DNA of 64,000 bases from Bacteroidota bacterium (GTDB lineage Bacteria; Bacteroidota; Ignavibacteria; Ignavibacteriales; Ignavibacteriaceae), in assembly GCA_021824565.1 (NCBI GenBank), contig JAKAKL010000121.1:62001-126000 (forward strand). The letters run 5' to 3'. The notes under the pieces were generated by a model. That model did not search any database, was not told the DNA's origin, and worked only from the letters and a program-made list of their open reading frames with translations. The position numbers were made by a program, and so were the translations under genes. Of this stretch, positions 46,236 through 55,017 are shown in pieces (positions within the stretch are counted from its first letter, which is position 1; each line of letters starts with the position of its first letter).

Positions 46236-48098
46236 ATGAATAAGCTAAAGATTTTGGTTTTTATAATAATATTTATCTCCGCATCAACATATTTAAATTT
46301 TGCCCAGCAAAAGAATTCCACCGTTGCAACAATAGGCAAGGATAAAATTACTTCTGAAGAATTTACTAAACGTTATGAGCTTACTCCGCATCTTGACAGC
46401 GATGAGTTTAATTCCGACTCTACACGATATGATCTGCTTTATTCACTAATAGCTGAAGATCTTTGGGCACAAAAAGCAAAAGACTTAGGATATGACACAA
46501 CTGATTATTATAAAAATCTCGTTCATCCTATGGAAAATCTTTATGTAAGAGATGCGTTATTTAAAAAAGAAATCGACAGCAAAATTAAATATTCAAAAGA
46601 AGATATTCATACTGCAATTGAGAGAAGCGAGTGGACTTTAAGAGTAAATATAATTAGTGCCGCGGATTCGGAAACAATTTTTAATATTTATTCGGAGCTT
46701 AAACACGGAGCTTCATTCGATTCACTTTTAATGCTGAGCAATGATTCCGTGGGACAGAAAAGTCCGCTGGCTATTAATTACGGCGACATGAGGGATGACG
46801 TTGTTGAAGACACGTTGTACAGCATGAAAGTAGGAAATTTTTCATACCCGCTTAAAACTTATTCGGGCTGGTTTATTTTTAAGCTCAGAGACAAAGTTGA
46901 ATCGCCCAGAGGCGCATATACTGACGAAGGCAGCGTTAGAGAAGAAGTAATGCGAAGCCTTAAGGAAAAAAAAGCAAGAGATATTGGCGAAGTTTATATA
47001 AAAAATTTAATGGCGAAACAAAAAATAATGACTGACATTCATTTATTCAGAAGTCTAGTTTATAAAATCATTGACGTCGTAGATAAGAGAATTGCCAGTG
47101 ACTCTTTTTACAAGAACCATTGGCTTACTTTGCACGAAGATGAAATTAAAGAGATCATGAATGAATTTGGACCCGACAGTTTAAAAATGCCATTCATAAA
47201 GTTTGAAAAAAATCCTTCTTCATTGAAAGAGTTCTTAAATAATTTGCAGGTTGATTTATTCACTATAGTTACTCCGGTCGTTGACTTCGACCATATCGCA
47301 AATATTTTGCTCGCGCATGTAAATTATTTTATCCGCCAGGAATCGCTTGCAAGAGAAGGTTACCGGCAGGGGCTTCAAAATGAACCTGGCGTAAAAGCCG
47401 ATTTGAAAATCTGGGAGAAAAGTTATCTGTCAAAAATCTTCAGAAATACTTTTTATGATTCTTTAAAAGTTACTGACGATGAGATACAAGATTTTTTCAA
47501 TTCTACATATAAATCTCAAAACTCAATTGAAGAAGTAAACATTCAGGAAATATTAAATAGTAAGCTTGATGTCATGGAAACTGTGCTGGAAGAATTGAAG
47601 AAAGGAAAAGACTTCGGCGAACTGGCGAAAATGTACACCGAACGAAAATGGACAAAAAATAAAAACGGCGAGTTTGGATTTTTCCCTGTAACGATGTACG
47701 GACCTATCGGGAAAGCTGCCGCCAAAATGAAAATTGGCGAAATATACGGACCAATTGCGACAGATGAAGGTTATTCAATTTTCAAACTTATCGGGAAAAA
47801 AGAAAAACCCGAGAATGGAAATCTGGCTTTATCCGACTCAATTAAATCTTTAATTAAAGATGAAATTTTGAAAGAGAAGTGGGATAAAAAAATTAACTCT
47901 TATACAGTAAGCCTCGCAAAACAATACGGCTTCAAGATTTTTGATAACACGCTAAAGGATTTAAAGCTTAGCAATATTAATATGTTCACATATCGCTACA
48001 TGGGATTTGGCGGAAGGATTACCGCGGTTCCATATCTTGTGCCGTGGTATGATTGGTACAAGTTATGGAATAATCAAAATAAAAATATTGTCCCTTGA
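46236..48098 (+). CDS. Periplasmic peptidyl-prolyl isomerase (PpiC/SurA-like), two parvulin domains
   Basis: This 620-residue protein has a signal peptide (LNFAQQ) and a SurA N-domain-like helical region. A degenerate parvulin domain lies at about 120-230 and a clearer one at about 430-530 (VNIQEIL, KGKDFGELAKMYTE, GEFGFF, KIGEIYGPIATDEGYSIFKL). Such proteins chaperone outer-membrane proteins, and proline isomerisation may be retained in the second domain. Given the many barrels encoded in the window, a role in their assembly is plausible. The next gene overlaps the stop by one base. Confidence 0.87.
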   Translation: MNKLKILVFIIIFISASTYLNFAQQKNSTVATIGKDKITSEEFTKRYELTPHLDSDEFNSDSTRYDLLYSLIAEDLWAQKAKDLGYDTTDYYKNLVHPMENLYVRDALFKKEIDSKIKYSKEDIHTAIERSEWTLRVNIISAADSETIFNIYSELKHGASFDSLLMLSNDSVGQKSPLAINYGDMRDDVVEDTLYSMKVGNFSYPLKTYSGWFIFKLRDKVESPRGAYTDEGSVREEVMRSLKEKKARDIGEVYIKNLMAKQKIMTDIHLFRSLVYKIIDVVDKRIASDSFYKNHWLTLHEDEIKEIMNEFGPDSLKMPFIKFEKNPSSLKEFLNNLQVDLFTIVTPVVDFDHIANILLAHVNYFIRQESLAREGYRQGLQNEPGVKADLKIWEKSYLSKIFRNTFYDSLKVTDDEIQDFFNSTYKSQNSIEEVNIQEILNSKLDVMETVLEELKKGKDFGELAKMYTERKWTKNKNGEFGFFPVTMYGPIGKAAAKMKIGEIYGPIATDEGYSIFKLIGKKEKPENGNLALSDSIKSLIKDEILKEKWDKKINSYTVSLAKQYGFKIFDNTLKDLKLSNINMFTYRYMGFGGRITAVPYLVPWYDWYKLWNNQNKNIVP

Positions 48099-48703
48099 TG
48101 ATTATGAAACCAAACATCATCTTAAAAATATTTATTCTTATTTTGTTTTCTCTTTTATTTTTGGAGTGCGGCGGAGAAAATGTTCCTGGATTATATAAGT
48201 CATACAGCTCACGTGATTATTTATACTGGTCGCAATCGAGAAAATTAAACTGGGATGATTTCAAAGGATACCCGTTAGACCTAAACGGAAAAACCATTAG
48301 CGATATTCACGTGTATAATCCGTCGATGATTGTAAAAGATAATGTGTATAGCAAGCCAAAGCTTATTTCAATTTGTGTGTTTGACAAAAGACATTCCTGG
48401 GTAAATACAAGAATCGCTACAAAAGCTGCTCTGCAATACGACCAATTAATTTTTGACGTTTACGAATTGTACTTGCGAAAACTGCGTGAAGAGTTTTCGC
48501 ATACTGATTTCAGCGGCGATGATTATAAGTCATTATTTCAAAAGATGGCTGCTCAAAACAACAATGCTTTAATAAAAACTGTTAATGAAATAAGAAAAGA
48601 CACCTCACTTGGACAAATGGAAGAAGCGACAAAATTATGGCAGTATAAAATTGACGAAGGTCTGCAAAGCCTTGAAAAATACAGCGTTGATTATAATAAA
48701 TGA
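48098..48703 (+). CDS. Predicted lipoprotein, possibly DUF922-like
   Basis: The ORF track starts at a TTG (48095), but the ATG at 48098 overlaps the previous stop as TGATG and is the likelier start. The protein has a lipoprotein signal, LLFLECGG (Cys about 24). The mature part opens with SRKLNWDDFKGYP, followed later by RHSWVNTRIATKAAL and a helical C-terminus. This resembles the RxLxWxDFxG opening of DUF922 proteins, but the zinc-binding HExxH is not present, so any peptidase activity is doubtful. It is translationally coupled to the foldase gene. Confidence 0.7.
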   Translation: MIMKPNIILKIFILILFSLLFLECGGENVPGLYKSYSSRDYLYWSQSRKLNWDDFKGYPLDLNGKTISDIHVYNPSMIVKDNVYSKPKLISICVFDKRHSWVNTRIATKAALQYDQLIFDVYELYLRKLREEFSHTDFSGDDYKSLFQKMAAQNNNALIKTVNEIRKDTSLGQMEEATKLWQYKIDEGLQSLEKYSVDYNK

Positions 48704-48852
48704 GCTGCTTTCAATTAGCGTATCAATGCTCCCTCTCGTTGTAAATAACACTTTTAAAAATTGTTTCAATCATATTTTTTAATGAACTTTGTTCTAAAAT
48801 TTTTTCAGCTTATTCACAAGATAAGAATTATAAAACAAAACATTAAAGAACC

Positions 48853-50226
48853 ATGAAAACAATAATTGAACCATTCAAAATAAAATCCGTCGAGCCGATT
48901 CGCTTTACAACTAGAGAAGAAAGAATCGAGATTTTAAAACGCGCCGGCTACAATCCTTTTTTAATTCACGCAGACGATGTGCTAATTGATCTATTAACAG
49001 ACAGCGGCACATCGGCAATGAGTTCTAAACAATGGGCTGGGATCATGGATGGCGATGAGTCTTACGCCGGTTCAAAAAGTTTTTATAGGTTTGAAGAAGC
49101 GGTAAGAAAAATTACAGGAATGAAGTTCATAATTCCGACGCACCAGGGACGGGCTGCCGAAAAAATTTTATTTTCAGTGGTCGGCGGCAAAGGAAAATAT
49201 TTTCCTAATAATACTCACTTCGATACGACACGCGCAAATGTGGAATTCACCGGAGCCGAAGCTGTTGACCTGCTCAATGAAGTAGGAAAGCATCCCGAAA
49301 TCCGCGCCGACTTCAAAGGCAACATGGACATCGAGCAGTTAGAAAATTTTATAAAAATAACCGGCAAGGGAAATATCCCTCTTTGCATGATAACAGTTAC
49401 CAATAATTCCGGAGGCGGACAGCCGGTATCAATGCAGAATATCAGAGAAACAAAATCTGTTTGCAACAAATATGGAATTCCTCTATTTCTCGACGCATGC
49501 AGGTTTGCCGAAAATGCTTACTTCATTAAAAAGCGCGAAGCTGGTTATTCAAATAGATCTGTATTAGAAATCGCTCAGGAAATGTTTTCATACGCCGACG
49601 GAGTCACGATGAGCGCAAAGAAGGATGCGCTTGTAAATATCGGCGGCTTCCTTGCGGTAAATGACGAGAGCCTTGCGATGCAGTGCAGAAATCTTTTAAT
49701 AGTTACCGAAGGTTTTTCAACATACGGCGGATTAGCAGGACGCGACCTTGAAGCAGTAGCGCAAGGTCTGGAAGAAATTGTCGACGAACATTATCTTCAA
49801 TACAGGATTAGAAGCATAGAATATCTTGGAGAAAAATTAGTCGCGGCAGGGGTTCCGATAATTGAGCCGCCGGGAGGTCATGCAATTTACCTCGACGCAA
49901 AAAGATTCGTTCCTCAAATTCCTCAGGAACAATTTCCAGGACAATCAATCGTCGGGGCACTTTATATAGAAGGCGGAATAAGGTCTGTCGAAATCGGCAG
50001 CGTTATGTTCGGCAAATATGATAAAGCAGGAAAATTAATTCCGCCGCCGATGGAACTCGTGCGTCTTGCAGTTCCGAGAAGAGTTTATACCCAAAGTCAT
50101 ATAGATTATGTTTTGGAAATTATAATTGAAGTTTTTAAGAAAAGGGAGTCGCTAAAAGGTTATAAAATTATTTATGAAGCGCCGATGCTGCGTCATTTTA
50201 CAGCTCGTTTTGAAGAAGTGGTATAA
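48853..50226 (+). CDS. tnaA: Tryptophanase (beta-eliminating lyase)
   Basis: The 457-residue PLP enzyme is a member of the tryptophanase/tyrosine phenol-lyase family. The PLP lysine is in TMSAKKDALVNIGGF (Lys257), with PTHQGRAAE, TNNSGGGQPVS and LDACRFAENAYF around the cofactor. The residue set that separates the two activities reads RSVEIGS here, matching V-E-I of tryptophanase rather than M-E-R of tyrosine phenol-lyase, so the product is probably indole plus pyruvate and ammonia. It is preceded by about 150 bp without a gene and followed after 9 bp by the next gene. No TnaC-like leader peptide or tnaB-type permease is evident. Confidence 0.88.
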   Translation: MKTIIEPFKIKSVEPIRFTTREERIEILKRAGYNPFLIHADDVLIDLLTDSGTSAMSSKQWAGIMDGDESYAGSKSFYRFEEAVRKITGMKFIIPTHQGRAAEKILFSVVGGKGKYFPNNTHFDTTRANVEFTGAEAVDLLNEVGKHPEIRADFKGNMDIEQLENFIKITGKGNIPLCMITVTNNSGGGQPVSMQNIRETKSVCNKYGIPLFLDACRFAENAYFIKKREAGYSNRSVLEIAQEMFSYADGVTMSAKKDALVNIGGFLAVNDESLAMQCRNLLIVTEGFSTYGGLAGRDLEAVAQGLEEIVDEHYLQYRIRSIEYLGEKLVAAGVPIIEPPGGHAIYLDAKRFVPQIPQEQFPGQSIVGALYIEGGIRSVEIGSVMFGKYDKAGKLIPPPMELVRLAVPRRVYTQSHIDYVLEIIIEVFKKRESLKGYKIIYEAPMLRHFTARFEEVV

Positions 50227-50235
50227 AATTTATTT

Positions 50236-51063
50236 ATGAAGATTCAAAAAGAATATTCCTTTTTTAATGGGAGGCAAATTTGGAGATTAATCCCGACTGA
50301 ATCTGCAAAAATAATTATTGAAGAAAGGAACGTTGAAACCAAAGAAGTTTTTTTTAACTGTCTGGACATTAACACCGGCGAAAATATTTTATCCAATCTC
50401 CAATTGGAGGAAAAATTCTGGATCGGCATAGAGACGGTTTATAAAGACATAATTTATTTTCATAAATACATTAAGCCGGATATGCCGCGCCACAAGGGAA
50501 TAACGGCTTACGATATGATAACAAAAAAAGTTCTGTGGAATAATGAAGACTATACTTTTCTCTTTGTCAGTCAAAATAAATTATACACTTATCAGGAGCT
50601 TTTTGAAGGAAGACAATTTTATTCTATCGACTACCGCAACGGAAATGTCGTAGAAGATCTAAAAGAAGATGCCGCAAAGATAAACGAACTGCGCGAAGAA
50701 ACGATTCAACAGCAGAATTATGAAGGATATTATTTTACAGAATATTTCGACCGGAACCTCGAAGCTGATGCTGATGTTTTAAACTTGGTTGAAGAAATCA
50801 AAAGCCACTATGTTATAACTGGAAAGATAGAATTTATAAAAATAAATAACCTGCTCCTTCTCAGTTTTTATGAGATATCAGACGGCGGCTATTTTGATAA
50901 TATCTTTTTAGCTATTGATATTTCTAATAAAAAGATTATTTTAGAAGAAAAACTTAACACTCACGTAAAAGCTTTTATTCCCGACTCATTCTTCGTAAAA
51001 GACAATTTGATTTTTTTGCTGAAAGAAAAAGAAAAGCTTGACGTTTGTTCTATAAGATTTTAG
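50236..51063 (+). CDS. Hypothetical protein (DUF4905-like)
   Basis: This 275-residue protein has no signal peptide or membrane segment. It is beta-rich with repeated motifs such as IWRLIPTE, CLDINTGENIL, ITAYDMITKKVLW and FYSIDYRNGN, which suggests a small propeller. I associate it, without certainty, with the DUF4905 family of Bacteroidota. It is 9 bp after the tryptophanase gene and 16 bp before the AMMECR1 gene, so it lies within a continuous plus-strand cluster. Confidence 0.65.
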   Translation: MKIQKEYSFFNGRQIWRLIPTESAKIIIEERNVETKEVFFNCLDINTGENILSNLQLEEKFWIGIETVYKDIIYFHKYIKPDMPRHKGITAYDMITKKVLWNNEDYTFLFVSQNKLYTYQELFEGRQFYSIDYRNGNVVEDLKEDAAKINELREETIQQQNYEGYYFTEYFDRNLEADADVLNLVEEIKSHYVITGKIEFIKINNLLLLSFYEISDGGYFDNIFLAIDISNKKIILEEKLNTHVKAFIPDSFFVKDNLIFLLKEKEKLDVCSIRF

Positions 51064-51079
51064 CATTAAAAGTTAAAAG

Positions 51080-51661
51080 ATGGAACTGACAGAAAAAGAA
51101 AAAGGTGTTTTAATTTTAGCGGCGCGGGATTCTATTGAATCAACATTCGGCGAAGAAAAACCGCCGATAATCGATTACAATTATTTTCCAAGCTTAGCAC
51201 AAACAGGCCCGGGAGCCTTCGTTACTTTAACAATACACGAAAGGCTGCGAGGCTGTATAGGTTATATCTCTTCAGATAAAAATATTTTTGAAACTGTTTG
51301 CGACGCTGCTGTGCAGGCTGCTATGAACGATCCTCGCTTCCCTTCATTAACCGAAGAAGAATTCGTCCACACGAATATAGAAATTTCAATTTTGTCTGTA
51401 CTAGAACCAATATCAACATATGAAGATATAACCGTCGGCTTACACGGAATGGTTTTAGATTACGGCTATAATAGAGCGCTGCTGCTGCCTCAGGTGGCAA
51501 CGGAAAATAATTATAACCGTGAACAATTTTTAACAGCACTTTGTGAAAAAGCAGGAATATATCCTTACACCTGGCAGGAAAAAATATTGGATATAAAAAC
51601 TTTTACCGCAACCGTTTTTTCTGAGACCGGCAATCGGAAAAAAACTTATGAACAAAATTAG
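51080..51661 (+). CDS. amrA: AMMECR1-domain protein (AmmeMemoRadiSam system protein A)
   Basis: The 193-residue protein carries the AMMECR1 core with GPGAFVTLTIHERLRGCIGY (residues 44-62); LRGCIG is the invariant motif. The family commonly sits beside a MEMO1 protein and a radical SAM enzyme, in a set whose reaction is not established. Here only the MEMO1 partner follows, overlapping by 14 bp. I see no radical SAM CxxxCxxC gene in the window. Its soluble nature and lack of a signal peptide place it in the cytoplasm. Confidence 0.93.
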   Translation: MELTEKEKGVLILAARDSIESTFGEEKPPIIDYNYFPSLAQTGPGAFVTLTIHERLRGCIGYISSDKNIFETVCDAAVQAAMNDPRFPSLTEEEFVHTNIEISILSVLEPISTYEDITVGLHGMVLDYGYNRALLLPQVATENNYNREQFLTALCEKAGIYPYTWQEKILDIKTFTATVFSETGNRKKTYEQN

Positions 51662-52469
51662 AAAACCGGCGGTTGCCGGATTATTTTACCCGGCTGATTA
51701 TCATGAACTCGATAACGAACTTGACATTTTATTAAATCTCGCAGAGTCAAAAGAAAACCCTTCGTCAATCACCGGAATTATTTCTCCGCATGCCGGCTAT
51801 ATTTATTCAGGAAGAACTGCTGCTTTTGGATTTAAGATTCTAAAAAATAAAAACATCAAAAACGTAATTATAATTTCCCCCAGCCATCATGAATATTTTA
51901 GAGGATGCTCGATTTATAACGGCGATGCTTTTGAAACCCCGCTAGGCGCAGTAGAAATTAATAAAGAAGTTTCTACACGGATTGTTGAAGGAAGCGAAAA
52001 TATTTTCTTTGGCATAAATGGACACAGAGAAGAACATGCAGTTGAGGTTCAAATTCCATTCTTGCAAAAAGTTCTAAACGACTTTAATATTATTCCAATC
52101 GTTATGGGTGATCAAAGCGGAGCTTATATTTCCGAACTTGCTGAGCAACTTTCCAAAGTGATTGGTAACGATACGGTAATCGTTGCCAGCTCGGATCTTT
52201 CGCATTATTATTCAAAGGATAAAGCGCGGAGACTTGATTCCATAGTTGAAGAAAAAATTTCGCATTTTGATTTTGAGGGACTTCAGACTGATCTTAAAAA
52301 CAGAGTATGCGAAGCATGCGGCGGCGGACCCATAGTTTCAATGATGAAGGCTGCTTTCTTAACCGGAAAAAACAAATCCGTTATTCTTAACCGGAGCGAT
52401 TCCGGCGATACATCGCACGACAACAGCCGGGTGGTGGGCTACATTTCTGCCGCTATTTACGGTGATTGA
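51648..52469 (+). CDS. amrB: MEMO1 family protein (AmmeMemoRadiSam system protein B)
   Basis: This 273-residue protein has the MEMO-family metal-site elements: SPHAGYIYSGRTAAFGF, SPSHHEYFRG, EEHAVEVQIPFLQ, ASSDLSHYY and EACGGGPI. These include the conserved His residues and the Cys of the MEMO family, which is structurally related to class-III extradiol dioxygenases. It overlaps the AMMECR1 gene by 14 bp, and the next gene starts on the base right after its stop. The reaction in bacteria is unknown. Confidence 0.94.
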   Translation: MNKIRKPAVAGLFYPADYHELDNELDILLNLAESKENPSSITGIISPHAGYIYSGRTAAFGFKILKNKNIKNVIIISPSHHEYFRGCSIYNGDAFETPLGAVEINKEVSTRIVEGSENIFFGINGHREEHAVEVQIPFLQKVLNDFNIIPIVMGDQSGAYISELAEQLSKVIGNDTVIVASSDLSHYYSKDKARRLDSIVEEKISHFDFEGLQTDLKNRVCEACGGGPIVSMMKAAFLTGKNKSVILNRSDSGDTSHDNSRVVGYISAAIYGD

Positions 52470-53384
52470 TTGACTACAAAAAACTTTAACATCTCAATTA
52501 TCGGCGCCGGTAAACTTGCGCACTCGTTAAGCAGCGCTTTGGTTCGATCCGGTTTTAATATTACATGCGTCATCAGCAAAAATATCTCATCAGCAAAAAA
52601 ACTGGCAAAGTTATTTCAAATAAAAAATTATTCTACCAAACTGAAAGACATTCCTTATAGAACCAACACTTTTTTTATTTGCGTTCCTGATGATCAAATT
52701 AAAATTTTGGATTTTCGATTTTCAAAATTAGAATTGAACTTCCGTCAATCCTTGTTTGTACATTTCTCCGGCGCGGAGAACAGTGCTCTTCTCAAACATC
52801 TCAAAACGAAAAAAGCGCAAACGGCATCATTTCATATAATGCAGACATTTCCTTCAAAAGATATTTTATCTATTAAAAATAATTTTGCGGCAATCGAAAC
52901 GGGAAATAGTACTGCTGCAAAGAAACTTTCTTTTGTCGCGGATAAACTTAACTTGCTGTCATTTAAGGTCGACGGTGATAAAAAAGCATTATACCATCTT
53001 GCCGGAGTTTTTTCCTCCAATTTTTTCGTAGGAAATATTTTTTCTGCTCATGAACTTTTTAAGAAAAGCGAAATCATAAAAATTAATTTTAATAACTTAA
53101 TTCTGCCGATCATTAACTCAACTCTGCACAATATAAAAAAGGCAGGCGCAGAAAATTCTTTATCTGGTCCGGTGGAGCGAGGCGATTTAAAGACAATACA
53201 AAATCATGCTGCGACTTTAAAGAAACACTTTAAGCGAAGTGAAGATAAAACATTTATACTAAATTATTTTGTGCAGTCATTGTCTCTTATCAATCTTATC
53301 AAAAAAAGCTGCTGGAAATTAAACAATAGGCAAAGGAAAGTAGAAAAATTTCTTCTTCAAGAATTAAGAAGTTATTTAAAATAA
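52470..53384 (+). CDS. DUF2520/Rossmann-fold oxidoreductase-like protein
   Basis: The 304-residue protein begins with a dinucleotide-binding fold (ISIIGAGKLAHSLSSALVRSGF), continues with CVPDDQIK and HFSGAENSALLKHLK, then a helical C-terminal domain with YHLAGVFSSNFFVGN and LSGPVERGD. This is the layout of the Rossmann-like plus DUF2520 family, related to ketopantoate- and pyrroline-carboxylate-type reductases. The substrate is unknown. Translation appears to start at TTG (52470), immediately after the MEMO1 stop; no ATG is near, so the start is probable but not certain. Confidence 0.85.
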   Translation: MTTKNFNISIIGAGKLAHSLSSALVRSGFNITCVISKNISSAKKLAKLFQIKNYSTKLKDIPYRTNTFFICVPDDQIKILDFRFSKLELNFRQSLFVHFSGAENSALLKHLKTKKAQTASFHIMQTFPSKDILSIKNNFAAIETGNSTAAKKLSFVADKLNLLSFKVDGDKKALYHLAGVFSSNFFVGNIFSAHELFKKSEIIKINFNNLILPIINSTLHNIKKAGAENSLSGPVERGDLKTIQNHAATLKKHFKRSEDKTFILNYFVQSLSLINLIKKSCWKLNNRQRKVEKFLLQELRSYLK

Positions 53385-53434
53385 TCCGGCGGACTAATCG
53401 CGCCCCAGTCAAAAAATAAATAATTCAATTTTGT

Positions 53435-53442
53435 TATATTTG
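53435..53442 (+). promoter_or_regulatory. -7 promoter box (TATATTTG) upstream of glyS
   Basis: TATATTTG fits the Bacteroidota TAnnTTTG box exactly and lies 37 nt before the glyS start. A -33 TTTG at the proper distance is not evident. Confidence 0.5.
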
Positions 53443-53478
53443 TACTCATTTTAAAAAGAATACCTGGAGGATTTTAAA

Positions 53479-54981
53479 ATCGAAAAGCAAAAAAATAATC
53501 AGACTGATGTTGATAAAATTGTTTCTCTTGCAAAGAGAAGAGGCTTTGTTTTTCAATCAAGCGAAATATACGGCGGCTTAAATGGCTGCTGGGATTATGG
53601 TCCGCTTGGCGTTGAGCTTCTGAAAAATGTTAAGGAAGAATGGTGGAAGTTCATGACTTACCGCGAAAATGTTGAAGGACTTGACGCTTCTATTTTAATG
53701 CATCCTCGCGTGTGGGAGGCTTCAGGGCATGTGGAAAATTTTACTGATCCAATGATCGACTGTAAGCAGTGTAAATCGCGTTACCGGCTCGATACGCTTT
53801 CTGATTTAATCGCCGAAAAGAAAAAACGAAAAATCATCGAAGCATTTTTGGAAAATATTTCCAAGAATAATCTTCCCTATGATTTATCTAACTCAGATAT
53901 AAAGAATTTTTCGGAACATGAGCTGAACGAAAAATTTAACAGTATTCTAGAAAACAATGAATTTGGTAAAATTCTTCTTGCAGAAATTAATTGCCCGCAG
54001 TGCGGCAACAAAGGAACTTTTACAGAAGCGAGAAAATTCAACTTAATGTTTAAAACTTTTGTCGGACCGGTTGAAGACAACGGCTCAGTGGTTTATTTGA
54101 GACCCGAAACAGCACAGGGAATTTTTGTAAATTTTTTAAATGTGCAGAGTTCCGCAAGACAAAAAATTCCGTTTGGCATTGCTCAAATTGGCAAAGCTTT
54201 TAGAAATGAAATTAATACAAAAAATTTTCTGTTTAGAACTCGGGAGTTTGAGCAGATGGAAATGCAGTTTTTCGTAAAGCCCGCCGAAGATAAAAAATGG
54301 TACGACTACTGGAAGCACGAACGCCTCGAATGGTTTTATTCTTTAGGAATGACAAAAGACAAGCTCCGTTATCATGATCATCCTAAAGAAAAGCTTGCAC
54401 ACTATGCTAAGGAAGCAACCGATATCGAATATTTGTTTCCATTCGGCTGGGGTGAGATTGAAGGAATTCATAATCGTACTAACTTTGACTTAAGCCGACA
54501 CGAAGAATACTCCGGCAAGTCATTAAAATATTTTGATGAAGAATCTAAAGAAAAATTTATTCCATACATAATTGAAACTTCAGCGGGCGCAAGCAGATCG
54601 TTTATGGCGTTTCTGGTCGACGCTTATTACGAAGAAGAAGTAAACGGCGAGCAAAGATCCGTTCTAAAATTTCACCCGAAGCTTGCACCGATAAAAGCGG
54701 CGGTATTTCCGCTGGTAAACAAAGACGGCATGCCTGAAATTTCGCAAAAGATTGAAAAAGATTTAAGAAAAAATCTCAAAGTATTTTATGATGATAAAGG
54801 AGCGGTAGGCAGAAGATACCGCCGTCAGGACGAAGCCGGAACGCCTTTCTGCATTACAATAGATACTCAAACTTTAAGCGATCAAACTGTGACTATCCGT
54901 GAACGGGATTCTATGGAACAAATTCGCCTCAGCTCGGACAAGATTTTATCTTATTTGCTCGATAAATTGTCTCAAAGCTGA
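53479..54981 (+). CDS. glyS: Glycyl-tRNA synthetase, class II alpha2 type, with apparent ATC start
   Basis: The ORF track begins at 53653, but the reading frame upstream encodes conserved glycyl-tRNA synthetase sequence (VDKIVSLAKRRGF, SSEIYGGLNGCWDYGPLGVEL). Back to the in-frame stop no ATG, GTG or TTG exists. A strong GGAGG at 53466-53470 stands 8 nt before ATC (53479-53481), which I take as the start, giving 500 residues as usual for this enzyme. Core motifs include CQQCKSRYRLD-type zinc cysteines, RPETAQGIF, FRNEI and GWGEIEGIHNRTNFDL. It charges tRNA-Gly and is essential. Sequencing error at the third base is the alternative. Confidence 0.93.
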   Translation: MEKQKNNQTDVDKIVSLAKRRGFVFQSSEIYGGLNGCWDYGPLGVELLKNVKEEWWKFMTYRENVEGLDASILMHPRVWEASGHVENFTDPMIDCKQCKSRYRLDTLSDLIAEKKKRKIIEAFLENISKNNLPYDLSNSDIKNFSEHELNEKFNSILENNEFGKILLAEINCPQCGNKGTFTEARKFNLMFKTFVGPVEDNGSVVYLRPETAQGIFVNFLNVQSSARQKIPFGIAQIGKAFRNEINTKNFLFRTREFEQMEMQFFVKPAEDKKWYDYWKHERLEWFYSLGMTKDKLRYHDHPKEKLAHYAKEATDIEYLFPFGWGEIEGIHNRTNFDLSRHEEYSGKSLKYFDEESKEKFIPYIIETSAGASRSFMAFLVDAYYEEEVNGEQRSVLKFHPKLAPIKAAVFPLVNKDGMPEISQKIEKDLRKNLKVFYDDKGAVGRRYRRQDEAGTPFCITIDTQTLSDQTVTIRERDSMEQIRLSSDKILSYLLDKLSQS

Positions 54982-55017
54982 AAATTCTTGCTTTGACTTT
55001 TAGTGATTGGTGTAATT

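Noticed and set aside
48853-50226. Tyrosine phenol-lyase
   Set aside because: The discriminating residues read V-E-I (RSVEIGS) as in tryptophanase, not M-E-R; kept as tryptophanase with a caution.
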